Shown one piece after another: positions 1 through 6,685 of a stretch of DNA of 64,000 nt. The stretch comes from Massilia eurypsychrophila. Its GTDB lineage: Bacteria; Pseudomonadota; Gammaproteobacteria; Burkholderiales; Burkholderiaceae_D. The notes beneath the pieces were generated by a model. That model was not told the origin of the DNA. It saw only the letters and a program-made list of their open reading frames with translations, and searched no databases. Made by a program: the position numbers and the translations under genes. Position 1 is the stretch's first letter; every line of letters begins with the position of its first letter. The stretch is taken from NCBI RefSeq assembly GCF_002760655.1, contig NZ_PDOC01000010.1, positions 1 through 64,000 of the forward strand, read 5' to 3'.

Positions 1-101
1 TTCGGATCGATGCGCGTGCGGATTGTGTACAGGTCGCTGCCTGCGCTATCGGCACCCATGTAGACGGAGCCGTTATGCTTGATTGCCACTACACAGGTCA
101 T
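1..101 (-). CDS. proteasome-like Ntn-hydrolase family phage protein (N-terminal part, runs off the window)
   Basis: Only the first 33 codons are inside the window. The product begins MTCVVAIKHNGSVYMGADSA, matching the start of proteasome beta-subunit-like Ntn hydrolases found in phage genomes: a Thr directly after Met as potential nucleophile, a hydrophobic strand, then a G-x-D-S turn. The start ATG (99-101) overlaps the TGA of the upstream gene by four bases, so the two are translationally coupled. The family assignment rests on the N-terminus only. Whether it is an active peptidase cannot be judged from this fragment. Confidence 0.6.
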   Translation of the reverse strand, partial: MTCVVAIKHNGSVYMGADSAGSDLYTIRTRIDP

Positions 102-451
102 CGGATGCCTTCGAGCGGCACGCTGAAGTAGCGTGCCAATTCAACTATCGAGTTCTGCGGGTATGCCTGCCCGCCCCTCTTGTGCCGCGCCATGTAAGCC
201 GCATGCGCCGCATCGGTGCGCTCACGCATCCATGCATCGAAGTGTATGGCAGGCGGCGCAACCTTGACTTCGGGCCTTCGCACCAACTCATACTCGGCGA
301 GCGCGGTCACGAATTCGCCTTCCGGGTAGTATTCGCACTCGACGGTGACGACGTTGCCAGCCTCTACGCGCAATACGAACGAGCGCGTTTGCTTCGGCAA
401 CTGGAGCGCGTCACACAGCGCCTTGCCGATCTGATGACTAATGATTGCCAT
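98..451 (-). CDS. hypothetical phage protein, 117 aa
   Basis: I do not recognise this family. The product is soluble, with no signal peptide or membrane segment, and is mildly basic in its C-terminal half. The start is supported by a GGGGAG ribosome-binding site six bases before the ATG. That site overlaps the end of the upstream gene, which stops about 9 bases away. Its own TGA overlaps the start of the proteasome-like gene (ATGA). It therefore sits in a tight leftward operon with its two neighbours, probably in the late half of the element. Confidence 0.65.
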   Translation of the reverse strand: MAIISHQIGKALCDALQLPKQTRSFVLRVEAGNVVTVECEYYPEGEFVTALAEYELVRRPEVKVAPPAIHFDAWMRERTDAAHAAYMARHKRGGQAYPQNSIVELARYFSVPLEGIR

Positions 452-460
452 GTTCTCCCC

Positions 461-649
461 TTACTTACCTTCGAGGAGGTTCCGCACCATGGCGTCAACG
501 CCGTCGCCAAGCTCGCCATACCCGCCGGAGCGCAGCATGGTCTTGGCCGACTCGCAGGCAGCTAGTTGCGCGGCCATGGCTGCCATCTTGTCGCCGTTAG
601 GATCGGCTGCAGCGCGGATGATTTCGAGCTGCCATGCGTGTGCGTTCAT
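461..649 (-). CDS. hypothetical small phage protein, 62 aa
   Basis: This is an unrecognised small protein rich in Ala and Met, with a helix-like pattern and no membrane segment. I chose the internal ATG at 649 because the residues upstream of it (to a GTG at 733) are Cys/Arg-rich and not protein-like. Neither start has a strong ribosome-binding site, so a 90-residue form is possible. It ends 9 bases before the next gene's ATG and appears to be the first gene of a short leftward operon. Confidence 0.5.
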   Translation of the reverse strand: MNAHAWQLEIIRAAADPNGDKMAAMAAQLAACESAKTMLRSGGYGELGDGVDAMVRNLLEGK

Positions 650-783
650 GGCTTCAGCCTGGCAATCTGCAATGCAGCGCGCAGCGAGGCAGCAGGCCCA
701 AGGCACGCGCGCCAGCCGCAATAGCTGCGCCACACGCGAACCAGGTACGGCCGGCGTTTCAGCAACATGGGAACCTCAGGTGT

Positions 784-930
784 AAAAAAGCGCCGTCGCA
801 TTGCTGCGGTCGGCGCGAAGCTCAGGGGAAAGCCGAGCGGAGATTGGGTTGTGGTGGCCGGCGCTGAACCCCGGCTTGGCGAGACTTACGCAATCAGGGC
901 TTTCGCCCGACAGCCCGCTCACCTTCGAAT
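784..930 (-). ncRNA. structured phage RNA with intrinsic terminator, resembling C4-type antisense RNA
   Basis: On the minus strand a compact foldable segment precedes a perfect intrinsic terminator: GCGCCG at 816-811 pairs with CGGCGC at 795-790, followed by six T (789-784). Upstream are a GAAA-tetraloop hairpin (GGGC-GAAA-GCCC, 908-897), a GCCGG/CCGGC hairpin (875-857) and a long-range pairing of 920-915 with 840-835. The gap between coding genes, the tetraloop orientation and the terminator all favour a minus-strand RNA. From memory, this pattern and sequence resemble the phage C4 antisense RNA, which represses antirepressor synthesis in P1/P7-like phages. A conceptual 52-60 aa reading frame over it is probably not a gene. 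The family name is not verified. Confidence 0.6.
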
Positions 931-1051
931 ACATACGTGCGCCATCAGCACTGCGCATTCACCACAAGGATGCCGACTGCACTACTGACGCTCGCGCCGC
1001 TATCGCGCCAGTGCCCAGCAATCGGCATTCTTGTGCGGCCTTGCTAGGCCA

Positions 1052-1303
1052 TTACAAACAGAACTTCGGGTTCGGCTTCTTCGCCAACTCGCGCGCCATC
1101 CGCTGCGCCATTGCCTCGACGTGCTCGGCGCGCTGCAATCGTTCGGCAATCGCCTGGTAGGCCGCATCGGTGATCGTTCGGCAACCTTTGACCTTGCACG
1201 TTTGCGCATCCTCGTCGCTGAGTGCGAGCGTGCCGGGGATGGCGTCTTGTGCAAGGGCTGGCGTGGCGATCAGCAGCGCGATTAGGGCGAGCTTGGCGAA
1301 CAT
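1052..1303 (-). CDS. small secreted protein, 83 aa
   Basis: A clear signal peptide (MFAKLALIALLIATPALAQ) is followed by a short mature domain of about 64 residues with three Cys (two in the CKVKGC segment and one next to the C-terminus) and many basic residues. The start has an AAGGAG site five bases upstream. It lies just downstream of the tRNA-like gene in the same direction. It may be a periplasmic lysis accessory or a moron protein, but no homologous family is recognised. Confidence 0.65.
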   Translation of the reverse strand: MFAKLALIALLIATPALAQDAIPGTLALSDEDAQTCKVKGCRTITDAAYQAIAERLQRAEHVEAMAQRMARELAKKPNPKFCL

Positions 1304-1322
1304 TGGGACTCCTTGGGGAATC

Positions 1323-1404
1323 TGGCACCCGAGCAGGGATCGAACCTGCAGCCTCTAGGGTCTCTTGCGAAACCAAAGCGCTCCGCCAATTGAGCTATCG
1401 AGTA
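1323..1404 (-). tRNA. tRNA-like gene with aberrant anticodon arm (anticodon undetermined)
   Basis: The minus strand shows a tRNA cloverleaf frame: a seven-pair acceptor stem (UACUCGA with UCGGGUG, two of them G-U), a D arm of the form UAGCUC..GGCGGAGC, a T arm GCAGG-UUCGAUC-CCUGC, and an encoded CCA. The total is 82 nt. The middle is abnormal. Either the anticodon stem has a mismatch (loop GUUUCGC, which would read UUC) with a 12-nt variable region, or the stem CUUUG/UAGAG carries a 16-nt loop containing its own GGUUUC-GCAA-GAGACC hairpin. No discriminator base fits between acceptor stem and CCA. It is either a decayed tRNA or an unusual phage tRNA-like RNA. Confidence 0.5.
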
Positions 1405-1689
1405 TTGATCATGCCGGTCACAGCGTCCGGCGACGTAGCAGCGCGGCTTTTGGCGGCGCTCGTCTGTTTAGTGCGTAAATTTGTGCAGCGTCAGAGGTCG
1501 GCCTATTCGATGACGGGTCGCATCTATCGGCCTCAGGTTCCCGTACTGCTGTCGCCAGGAAGGTCAAGGGCTAACCTTGGAACGCTCCCCGGAGGCCTCT
1601 CACGAGGACTTTCGCTGGCCCGCCGGAACGCCAGCAGGCACTTGCAGCCGAGATCGCCCGACCGCCGCTACATCCCCAACGGGGAATTC

Positions 1690-1821
1690 TTAGGCACAAC
1701 CGAACGTGCGCCCGGTGAAATACGCCAGCTCGCACACCACCAGGGCGACGACGGCAAACGCAAGCCAGCGCGCAAGGCGGCATGGCTCAGGCTCGGTGCT
1801 GCTGCGGGGCTGGTAGCGCAT
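1690..1821 (-). CDS. small single-pass membrane protein, 43 aa
   Basis: The reading frame begins MRYQPRSSTEPEPCRLARW and contains one strongly hydrophobic segment of about 19 residues (roughly 20-38), ending in a short tail with Cys. The arrangement is a typical short basic N-terminus plus one transmembrane helix, as in many small phage membrane proteins. No strong ribosome-binding site is seen (GGG eight bases upstream). It starts immediately downstream of a minus-strand terminator hairpin. Function is unknown; a lysis-related role is only a guess from its position. Confidence 0.4.
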   Translation of the reverse strand: MRYQPRSSTEPEPCRLARWLAFAVVALVVCELAYFTGRTFGCA

Positions 1822-1837
1822 ATGGCGACCCAAATGG

Positions 1838-1867
1838 AAAAGCCCGCGATCCTTTCGGGGCGGGCTG
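1838..1867 (-). terminator. intrinsic terminator (leftward)
   Basis: AGCCCGC (1839-1845) pairs with GCGGGCT about 14 bases later, with a CTTTCGG-containing loop. On the minus strand the stem is followed by TTTTCC. It shares the bases GAAAAAGCCCGCGA-like with the hairpin at 2338-2377, so the two look like copies of one terminator. Both lie downstream of the Q-like gene. Confidence 0.55.
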
Positions 1868-1889
1868 GTGCAACTATTGGAGAGATTTC

Positions 1890-1961
1890 ATGCAGACAAC
1901 CTGCGTAAAATCAGCAAGCTCGTTTGATCTCTTAGACCGCGGGCTCACCATCAACCAATGA
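1890..1961 (+). CDS. possible small protein, 23 aa, leader of the 109-aa gene
   Basis: A GGAGAG site lies five bases before an ATG that opens a 23-codon frame (MQTTCVKSASSFDLLDRGL...). It ends ten bases before the ATG of the next rightward gene. The ribosome-binding site is the best in this part of the element, which is the main support. The product has no recognisable domain. It could be a leader peptide for the following gene. Confidence 0.35.
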   Translation: MQTTCVKSASSFDLLDRGLTINQ

Positions 1962-1971
1962 AAGAGAAAAA

Positions 1972-2301
1972 ATGCCAACTGAAATTGAAGAGTACCAAGA
2001 GGCACTTGAACTTCACCAAGCCTCGATACAGAAATGCGCCAAGCATGCCGACTTTATTCATCACGCCAGCAAAATCCTAGACAACTGGAGAACAGCAATG
2101 GTATCGAATACTGATGCCGGCTTTCCAGCCGAACTGGCGTTATCTGGACGAACACCGACCATCGACGCTGCGCAATGGCCCACGGCACAGCAGATTGGTG
2201 CAGATATGGCCGCGTACCACGCTACAAAGTCAGCCGCTCAGCAGGCGCACAGTCGAATTCCAGATGCTCAACGGGCAGTTATCTTGCCACCCCCGGCCTA
2301 A
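1972..2301 (+). CDS. hypothetical protein, 109 aa, rightward moron-like gene
   Basis: This is an unrecognised acidic, soluble protein. The first 45 residues look alpha-helical and the end is Ala/Pro-rich. It runs opposite to the surrounding leftward phage operon and sits between two related terminator hairpins (1838-1867 and 2338-2377). That layout is typical of an independently expressed insert. A purine-rich stretch (GAAAGAGAAA) precedes the ATG. The start could also be coupled to the small frame just upstream. Confidence 0.5.
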   Translation: MPTEIEEYQEALELHQASIQKCAKHADFIHHASKILDNWRTAMVSNTDAGFPAELALSGRTPTIDAAQWPTAQQIGADMAAYHATKSAAQQAHSRIPDAQRAVILPPPA

Positions 2302-2337
2302 TTCATTCAACGTCGATGCTTTGGGCTACGCGAAATG

Positions 2338-2377
2338 AAAAAGCCCGCGACCGGAAGGTGGCAGGCTTTAAAGTTTT
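2338..2377. terminator. bidirectional intrinsic terminator
   Basis: AAAGCC (2340-2345) pairs with GGCTTT (2364-2369) around a CCGGAAGG-containing loop. The plus strand continues TAAAGTTTTT and the minus strand continues TTTTTC. It separates the rightward 109-aa gene from the 3' end of the leftward Q-like gene. Confidence 0.6.
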
Positions 2378-2427
2378 TCGCAACAATCAGGAAGCATAGC
2401 ACAATATAACCCGAACCCTAAAGGTCG

Positions 2428-2838
2428 TCAAGCAACTATTTTTGGCCTATTGCGCTCCGCATCCGCGCGGTCCTGCGCGTCTATCTCAAGATCGTGCAAT
2501 CCGTCCATAACTGCGAGGTGCAGCGCATGCAGGCGGTTGTAGACGGTGACCTCGCTACATGACAATTCTTGGGCGATGCGTTTCACCGTCATCGACCCGG
2601 CCAGGTAGAACCAGAACGCGACGTCGTATTGCGCGGGGCTGCGCTTCCGGATCGCGATGATGACGCCCTCGATTTCCAACGCCGCGGCAGCTTCGGTGAC
2701 CGGGCCTGCCCCTCCAGCGCCATGGATCTGCACCAAGTTGCAGTAATTCGACTTCGACGGATAGCCCATGCCGCCGTCATCCCGGCGCTTGCACCAGATG
2801 GCCCACTCGTTCAGACGCTTGTTGATGTACTCGATCAT
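2428..2838 (-). CDS. phage antitermination Q-like / HTH regulator, 136 aa
   Basis: The product has a helix-turn-helix in its C-terminal half (about residues 84-110, around MTVKRIAQELSCSEVTVYNR), resembling sigma-70 region 4-type HTHs. The N-terminal half has the W-x-x-W-C-K-R-R / G-M-G-Y-P pattern seen in some phage Q-type antitermination proteins. Length fits that group. An AGGAAA site precedes the ATG. It lies downstream of the replication genes and is followed by two terminator hairpins before further leftward genes, as expected for a regulator of late transcription. The Q role is inferred from context; an ordinary HTH regulator is the alternative. Confidence 0.5.
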   Translation of the reverse strand: MIEYINKRLNEWAIWCKRRDDGGMGYPSKSNYCNLVQIHGAGGAGPVTEAAAALEIEGVIIAIRKRSPAQYDVAFWFYLAGSMTVKRIAQELSCSEVTVYNRLHALHLAVMDGLHDLEIDAQDRADAERNRPKIVA

Positions 2839-2951
2839 GTTTTCCTTTTTTGGCTGGCTCTTGACCTGGCCCTTGTATTGGCCTTGGATCTTGTTCCTGA
2901 ATTTGCTTTATGGAACTGGGGTGGATTTTCCTTATCTCTTCTCTTCTAAGC

Positions 2952-3024
2952 TGCAAGTAAGCTGCTAGCGTTATCTTCTGACGTGCAAGTAAGCTGCTAG
3001 CGCCTTGCTAGCGTGCTGCTAGCG
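2952..3024. repeat. cluster of four GCTAGCG repeats (iteron-like)
   Basis: GCTAGCG occurs at 2964-2970, 2996-3002, 3007-3013 and 3018-3024, with spacings of 32, 11 and 11 bases. The first two copies are embedded in a perfect 19-bp direct repeat (2952-2970 and 2984-3002). The cluster overlaps the 3' end of the replication-initiator-like gene and the following spacer. Iterons inside or beside the initiator gene are a usual form of phage origin, so an origin role is suspected but unproven. Confidence 0.5.
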
Positions 3025-3316
3025 CCAGGCCGGGACGTGGCGACTTGATCAGGAAGCCCGCCTCGACAAAAATTTGCAAGTCCAGTCCTTGACAGGAAAG
3101 CTTTCGCTCCAAGAACGGCGTGTCGTCGGGCACCTGCCCATCATTCTGGCTGGCGTACACCCACAACAGCATCAGGTGCGCCTTTGACGCATCTGCCAGA
3201 GAGCAGAACGCATAATCATCAAGCAAAGCTCGATGCAGCTTTATCCAAGGCGGATTTCGCTTTCCATAGTGTTGAAATTCCGCCCAGTTCTTTACGGCCA
3301 AAAAATGAGTCGTCAT
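3008..3316 (-). CDS. phage replication-initiator-like protein, 102 aa to an amber codon
   Basis: The product has the pattern W-x-E-F-Q-H-Y-..-R-N-P-P-W-I-K-L-H-R near the N-terminus and a hydrophobic helical middle. This is characteristic of the N-terminal domain of small phage replication proteins (replisome-organiser type). It overlaps the primase stop by ATGA. The frame ends at TAG (3010-3008) exactly inside the GCTAGCG repeats. In the same frame it then stays open for 76 more codons to a TGA at 2779-2777. This tail (ASSLLARQ..., LRREEIRKI...) looks like the charged C-terminus common in this family. The amber codon may therefore be a recent truncation or a recoding site. A 102-residue product is the conservative reading. 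Confidence 0.6.
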   Translation of the reverse strand: MTTHFLAVKNWAEFQHYGKRNPPWIKLHRALLDDYAFCSLADASKAHLMLLWVYASQNDGQVPDDTPFLERKLSCQGLDLQIFVEAGFLIKSPRPGLALAAR

Positions 3317-4263
3317 TGCGATCCCTTCCTGCGAACATCAATAGTCAGTTTGCACAGCGCCACCATGCCGGCGCGCTGATGGAGGTCGTTGGCGTCCTCG
3401 CCCACTACGTCGCTCATGCAGTAAGGCAGGCCGGTTTTCTTTGCCGCCTTCTCGCCGGCGAGGGACAGGTCGTTATCTGCGAAGACGAACGCGCGGCCCT
3501 TGACCATGGTGGCCACGTGAACGAGGTTCGAGTCACTGAAGCAGACCAAAACAGACGCGTTTAAACGCAGCCGGCGCAGCGCAAGCTCAATGGATAGGCC
3601 GGTGGCATACCCTTCGACCAAGAACGTCTCCTGCGCCCTCTGATTGCCCAGCCTGAGCACTGCGCCCTTGGCCCGCATGCCGGATGCCATCTTCTTTTCC
3701 CATCGCCGCTCGCCGGGAATCCAATCGATGGTTTGCATTCCCTGCACCTGGTTGGTTTCGAGGTTACGCATTGGGACGATAAGCGTCGACTCGTTGACCA
3801 ACGCGACGACACTGGGCAAGCCCTTCGAGTTCAGGTAGAAGTGCGTTTTCAGTTCGCACTGCTCGATCACCTTTTGCGATGCGTCGGCGGCGGCCCGATA
3901 GGCGCGCTGCTTGCGTGCCTCCTCGGCAATCGTCGCGGCATCACGCGCAGCGCGCGCCCGGCGCTTCTCAGCCTGCTCCTGATCCGTCAGCGGCCCGCGG
4001 TGCTCACCGTTGTCGCGCCAGCCGTTTGCAGCGGCCTCGTGAAACAGCGTCCCTAGTCCGACCTTTCCCGCCGCGCTGATGCTGCGCCACACCGACTTCG
4101 CTGACCTTGCGTCATACGATTCAGCGCCCTGGCTCCATACGTCCCAAGCGTCGAATCCATCTTCCGCAAATTCCGATTTGATGGCCATGCCCATCCGTAT
4201 CCATAAATCGCGGTCGTGCGGTGGAACGAAGGAGAGTGCCGACGTCGCTCTATCGAGACTCAT
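3313..4263 (-). CDS. DNA primase with PriCT-2 and Toprim domains, 316 aa
   Basis: The protein should make RNA primers for replication of the element. Residues 14-85 match the PriCT-2 domain (W-I-R-M-G-M-A-I, F-D-A-W-D-x-W-S, K-S-V-W-R-S). A charged coiled region covers about 95-130. The C-terminal half is a Toprim fold with the Glu of LVEGYATGLS (E217) and the Asp pair of VFADND (263-265). The ATG at 4263 was chosen because it overlaps the helicase stop (ATGA); upstream codons in the frame are not protein-like. There is no zinc-binding or polymerase domain, so it is a short phage-type primase that probably works with the neighbouring helicase. Confidence 0.85.
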   Translation of the reverse strand: MSLDRATSALSFVPPHDRDLWIRMGMAIKSEFAEDGFDAWDVWSQGAESYDARSAKSVWRSISAAGKVGLGTLFHEAAANGWRDNGEHRGPLTDQEQAEKRRARAARDAATIAEEARKQRAYRAAADASQKVIEQCELKTHFYLNSKGLPSVVALVNESTLIVPMRNLETNQVQGMQTIDWIPGERRWEKKMASGMRAKGAVLRLGNQRAQETFLVEGYATGLSIELALRRLRLNASVLVCFSDSNLVHVATMVKGRAFVFADNDLSLAGEKAAKKTGLPYCMSDVVGEDANDLHQRAGMVALCKLTIDVRRKGSQ

Positions 4264-5792
4264 GGCGCCGCCCTTCCCCGCGAGAACGCGATGTTCTTCG
4301 ACCGGATCTTGTTCATGACATTTTTGGTGATCGGCGTGTTCGCGTTCGCATCGAATGTGTAATTTGCGGGCGGCTCGGTACCGGTCATGTCCTTGTAGAG
4401 GTGCCAGGCGCGGCCTCGCTGCTTGCCGGGCGAACTGTTGCCGACGGCGTACGTGCAAAGCTGGTCCCACAGATGGCGGGTGTCGTCGGCCAACTTCTTC
4501 TTGCCCAACATGACCTCGCGCATTTCGCCCGATTCGACCTGCACCATCGATGCAGATTTCGACTCGAGCCCACACGCGATGCAGCGTTTCGCGAACGGGA
4601 AGAAGCCGCACGACGGGCAACCGGTGGCTTCCTTTTCCTTGTCGTCGCGCCGGATCGCCTTATCCAACTTGTCGCCGGCATCGAGCGCCTCCAGACCGTT
4701 GTAGTAGATGTCGCTGTAGTCCTCCATGAACCGCAGGATGTTCCCGGAATGGTCCAGCAAAATACAGTCTGTCTTGCCGGTCTCCGGAGAGCTGCGCAAG
4801 CCTCTACCCCACATCTGAATTGCGGTAGACAGGGACTTGCGCAGCGGGCGGCAGTCGACTACGCAGCCAACCGTCGGCACGTCGAAGCCTTTGGCCAGAG
4901 CTTCCACGCTGATCAGGACCTTAAGTGCTGAATCGTCTTTTCGGTATTCCGCGAGTAGCTGCTCGCGCTCGATCGCGTCTGTCTTCGACGTGAACACTGC
5001 GGCCATGATCCCCGCTTCGTTGAACTGGCGGCAGATCTCTTCACAGTGCGCGATCGTCGAGCCGAATACGATGGTCTTGCGGTCTTCTGCATACTTGGCC
5101 CACTCGACGACGACGTCGCCGACGATGTCCATGCCGCGCTGCTCGGCTGCAATGTCGGTCCATTCGCCGCCGGCCGTTGCTGCGCCGTCCATGTTCGCCT
5201 TGGTGCAGCTGAAAACCTTCATCGGCACCAGCACGCCGGATTGCGTTAAATCGTGCATCGTGGTCGCGTTGATCAGGTTGCTGAACAGCTTGCCCAACCC
5301 ATCCGAGAACGGCGTTGCAGATAGCCCCACCACTGCCGCGCGGCACGTCTTGATATGGTCAGTCCACACGCTCAGCTGAGTATGTGCCTCGTCGATGATG
5401 ATGACGTCGGCATCTGGCCACCCGCGGTTCTTCAACGTCTGCGCGCTGGCAATCTGGAACGGCACCTCGGGATTGAAGCGCCAGTGACTCGCCTGGATGA
5501 TGCCGTGCGCGGACAGCCCATACTTATCGGCGGCCTCACTGGTCTGGTTGATCAGCGTGGTCCGGTCGCACATGAAGATCACGCGACGACCTTTTAGCAG
5601 CGCCTCGTGCGCGATACGCAGCCCCAGGTACGACTTGCCCGCACCGGTTGGCGCCATGATCAATTGGTTCTTGTGTCCCGCCTTGAGGCCCTGACGCAGC
5701 GCGTCGTGTGCCGTCGACTGGAACGGGCGCGGCACCGGAAATGAAGTGCTGGCGTAGCAGGGAGCGTCTTGCTCGAATAGGGTCGCGCTCAT
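4260..5792 (-). CDS. superfamily 2 DEAH-box DNA helicase, 510 aa
   Basis: This is an ATP-driven helicase for replication of the element. Walker A is APTGAGKS (47-54), the DEAH box is at 134-137, the SAT motif at 158-160 and motif VI QMWGRGLR at 326-333. A four-Cys zinc ribbon (C392, C395, C404, C407) follows the helicase core. The domain order matches the type III restriction-subunit/UvrB-like helicases common in phages, which often sit beside a Toprim primase as here. Stop and start overlap both neighbours by four bases. No nuclease domain is seen. Confidence 0.85.
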   Translation of the reverse strand: MSATLFEQDAPCYASTSFPVPRPFQSTAHDALRQGLKAGHKNQLIMAPTGAGKSYLGLRIAHEALLKGRRVIFMCDRTTLINQTSEAADKYGLSAHGIIQASHWRFNPEVPFQIASAQTLKNRGWPDADVIIIDEAHTQLSVWTDHIKTCRAAVVGLSATPFSDGLGKLFSNLINATTMHDLTQSGVLVPMKVFSCTKANMDGAATAGGEWTDIAAEQRGMDIVGDVVVEWAKYAEDRKTIVFGSTIAHCEEICRQFNEAGIMAAVFTSKTDAIEREQLLAEYRKDDSALKVLISVEALAKGFDVPTVGCVVDCRPLRKSLSTAIQMWGRGLRSSPETGKTDCILLDHSGNILRFMEDYSDIYYNGLEALDAGDKLDKAIRRDDKEKEATGCPSCGFFPFAKRCIACGLESKSASMVQVESGEMREVMLGKKKLADDTRHLWDQLCTYAVGNSSPGKQRGRAWHLYKDMTGTEPPANYTFDANANTPITKNVMNKIRSKNIAFSRGRAAP

Positions 5793-6685
5793 ACGGTACC
5801 CTCCAGCTTCGCCAGTCTCGAGCGCAGCGACTTGATCATGCGGATCTGGTCGTTGATCGTATTTTGGTGGCCGGCGTTTTGCGACCTCAGTGCCGATATC
5901 TCCAAGCCCTTCTGTTTCAAGTCGGCCAGCGCCAGCGCGAGTGGATCATCGTCGGACGCGAGCAGGTTCCTGATGTACTCAAGTTGTTCGGCCTCGGCGC
6001 GAACGGCGGCTGCGATTTCTTCCGGCGATGGACCGAAGTTTTCCGGGGCGGCATCGGGCACCACTGTGATCTCGTTGCTTGATGATGGAGCTGGCGTCTG
6101 TTCGGCAGCAGGCGCAGCAACTGCTCTCGGCGGCGTGACCGTCTTGGCTGCTGCATTGATTGAAATTTCGCCTGCCCGTACTTGTGCTATGACTTCGGGC
6201 GTGGCCTTGCCGATGATTTTTTCGACCTTGCGCACGGTGTCCCGGCCGACGCCGGCCAACTTCGCGATACTGTCGTCGGTTCGGATCAACGCTTCGTCCG
6301 AATTCAGACTAAGCGTTCGACCAGGTGCCGTTTGGCCGTGCGCTTGCCGTTCACGCGCGCGCAACTCCAGCAATGGCTTAAGTTTCAAAGCCAGCGCTGT
6401 GCGTGCGAAATCAGTAGTGTTCCGCTTGCCCATCTGGTTTTGGATCATCCAGATCTTGACGTCAACCTTCGTGACAAGCCCGACCTTTTCAAAAGTAGAA
6501 AACGAGAGGCCATGCTTCTGGCAGATCTCGTAACGATTGTGACCATCCAACAGATAGCCGCCCCAGACCACTAACGGATCTCGGCAGCCGTCCTGGAGAA
6601 TGCTCGCTTCGAGCAATGCGTATTCCTCGGTCGATAGCGGGTCAATCCACGCTTGCAGCTCTTTGTCGATTTGAAGTTCAAGCAT
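5789..6685 (-). CDS. ParB/Srx-fold DNA-binding protein, 298 aa
   Basis: The N-terminal third carries the ParB-like domain: L-S-x-x-E-Y-A-L-L-E near residue 19 and GYLLDGHNRYEI around 43-54. A helical domain follows with SIAKLAGVGRDTVRKV, a plausible HTH. The middle is Ala/Pro-rich and flexible, and the C-terminus is a coiled coil. Single ParB-like genes without ParA are common in phage replication and regulation modules, so partitioning is not implied. The gene overlaps its neighbours by 4 and 8 bases. The role is probably regulation or replication of the element. Confidence 0.75.
   Translation of the reverse strand: MLELQIDKELQAWIDPLSTEEYALLEASILQDGCRDPLVVWGGYLLDGHNRYEICQKHGLSFSTFEKVGLVTKVDVKIWMIQNQMGKRNTTDFARTALALKLKPLLELRARERQAHGQTAPGRTLSLNSDEALIRTDDSIAKLAGVGRDTVRKVEKIIGKATPEVIAQVRAGEISINAAAKTVTPPRAVAAPAAEQTPAPSSSNEITVVPDAAPENFGPSPEEIAAAVRAEAEQLEYIRNLLASDDDPLALALADLKQKGLEISALRSQNAGHQNTINDQIRMIKSLRSRLAKLEGTV

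Noticed and set aside
776-958. A 60-codon frame (minus strand) over the structured RNA
   Set aside because: It has no ribosome-binding site and its sequence is fully explained by the hairpins and terminator of the predicted RNA. The internal ATG form is likewise doubtful.
1323-1404. The tRNA-like gene as an amber suppressor for the TAG at 3010
   Set aside because: I looked for a CUA anticodon in a normal seven-base loop and found none. The bases CTA in the variable part are not preceded by U33 or flanked by a stem, so no link can be claimed.
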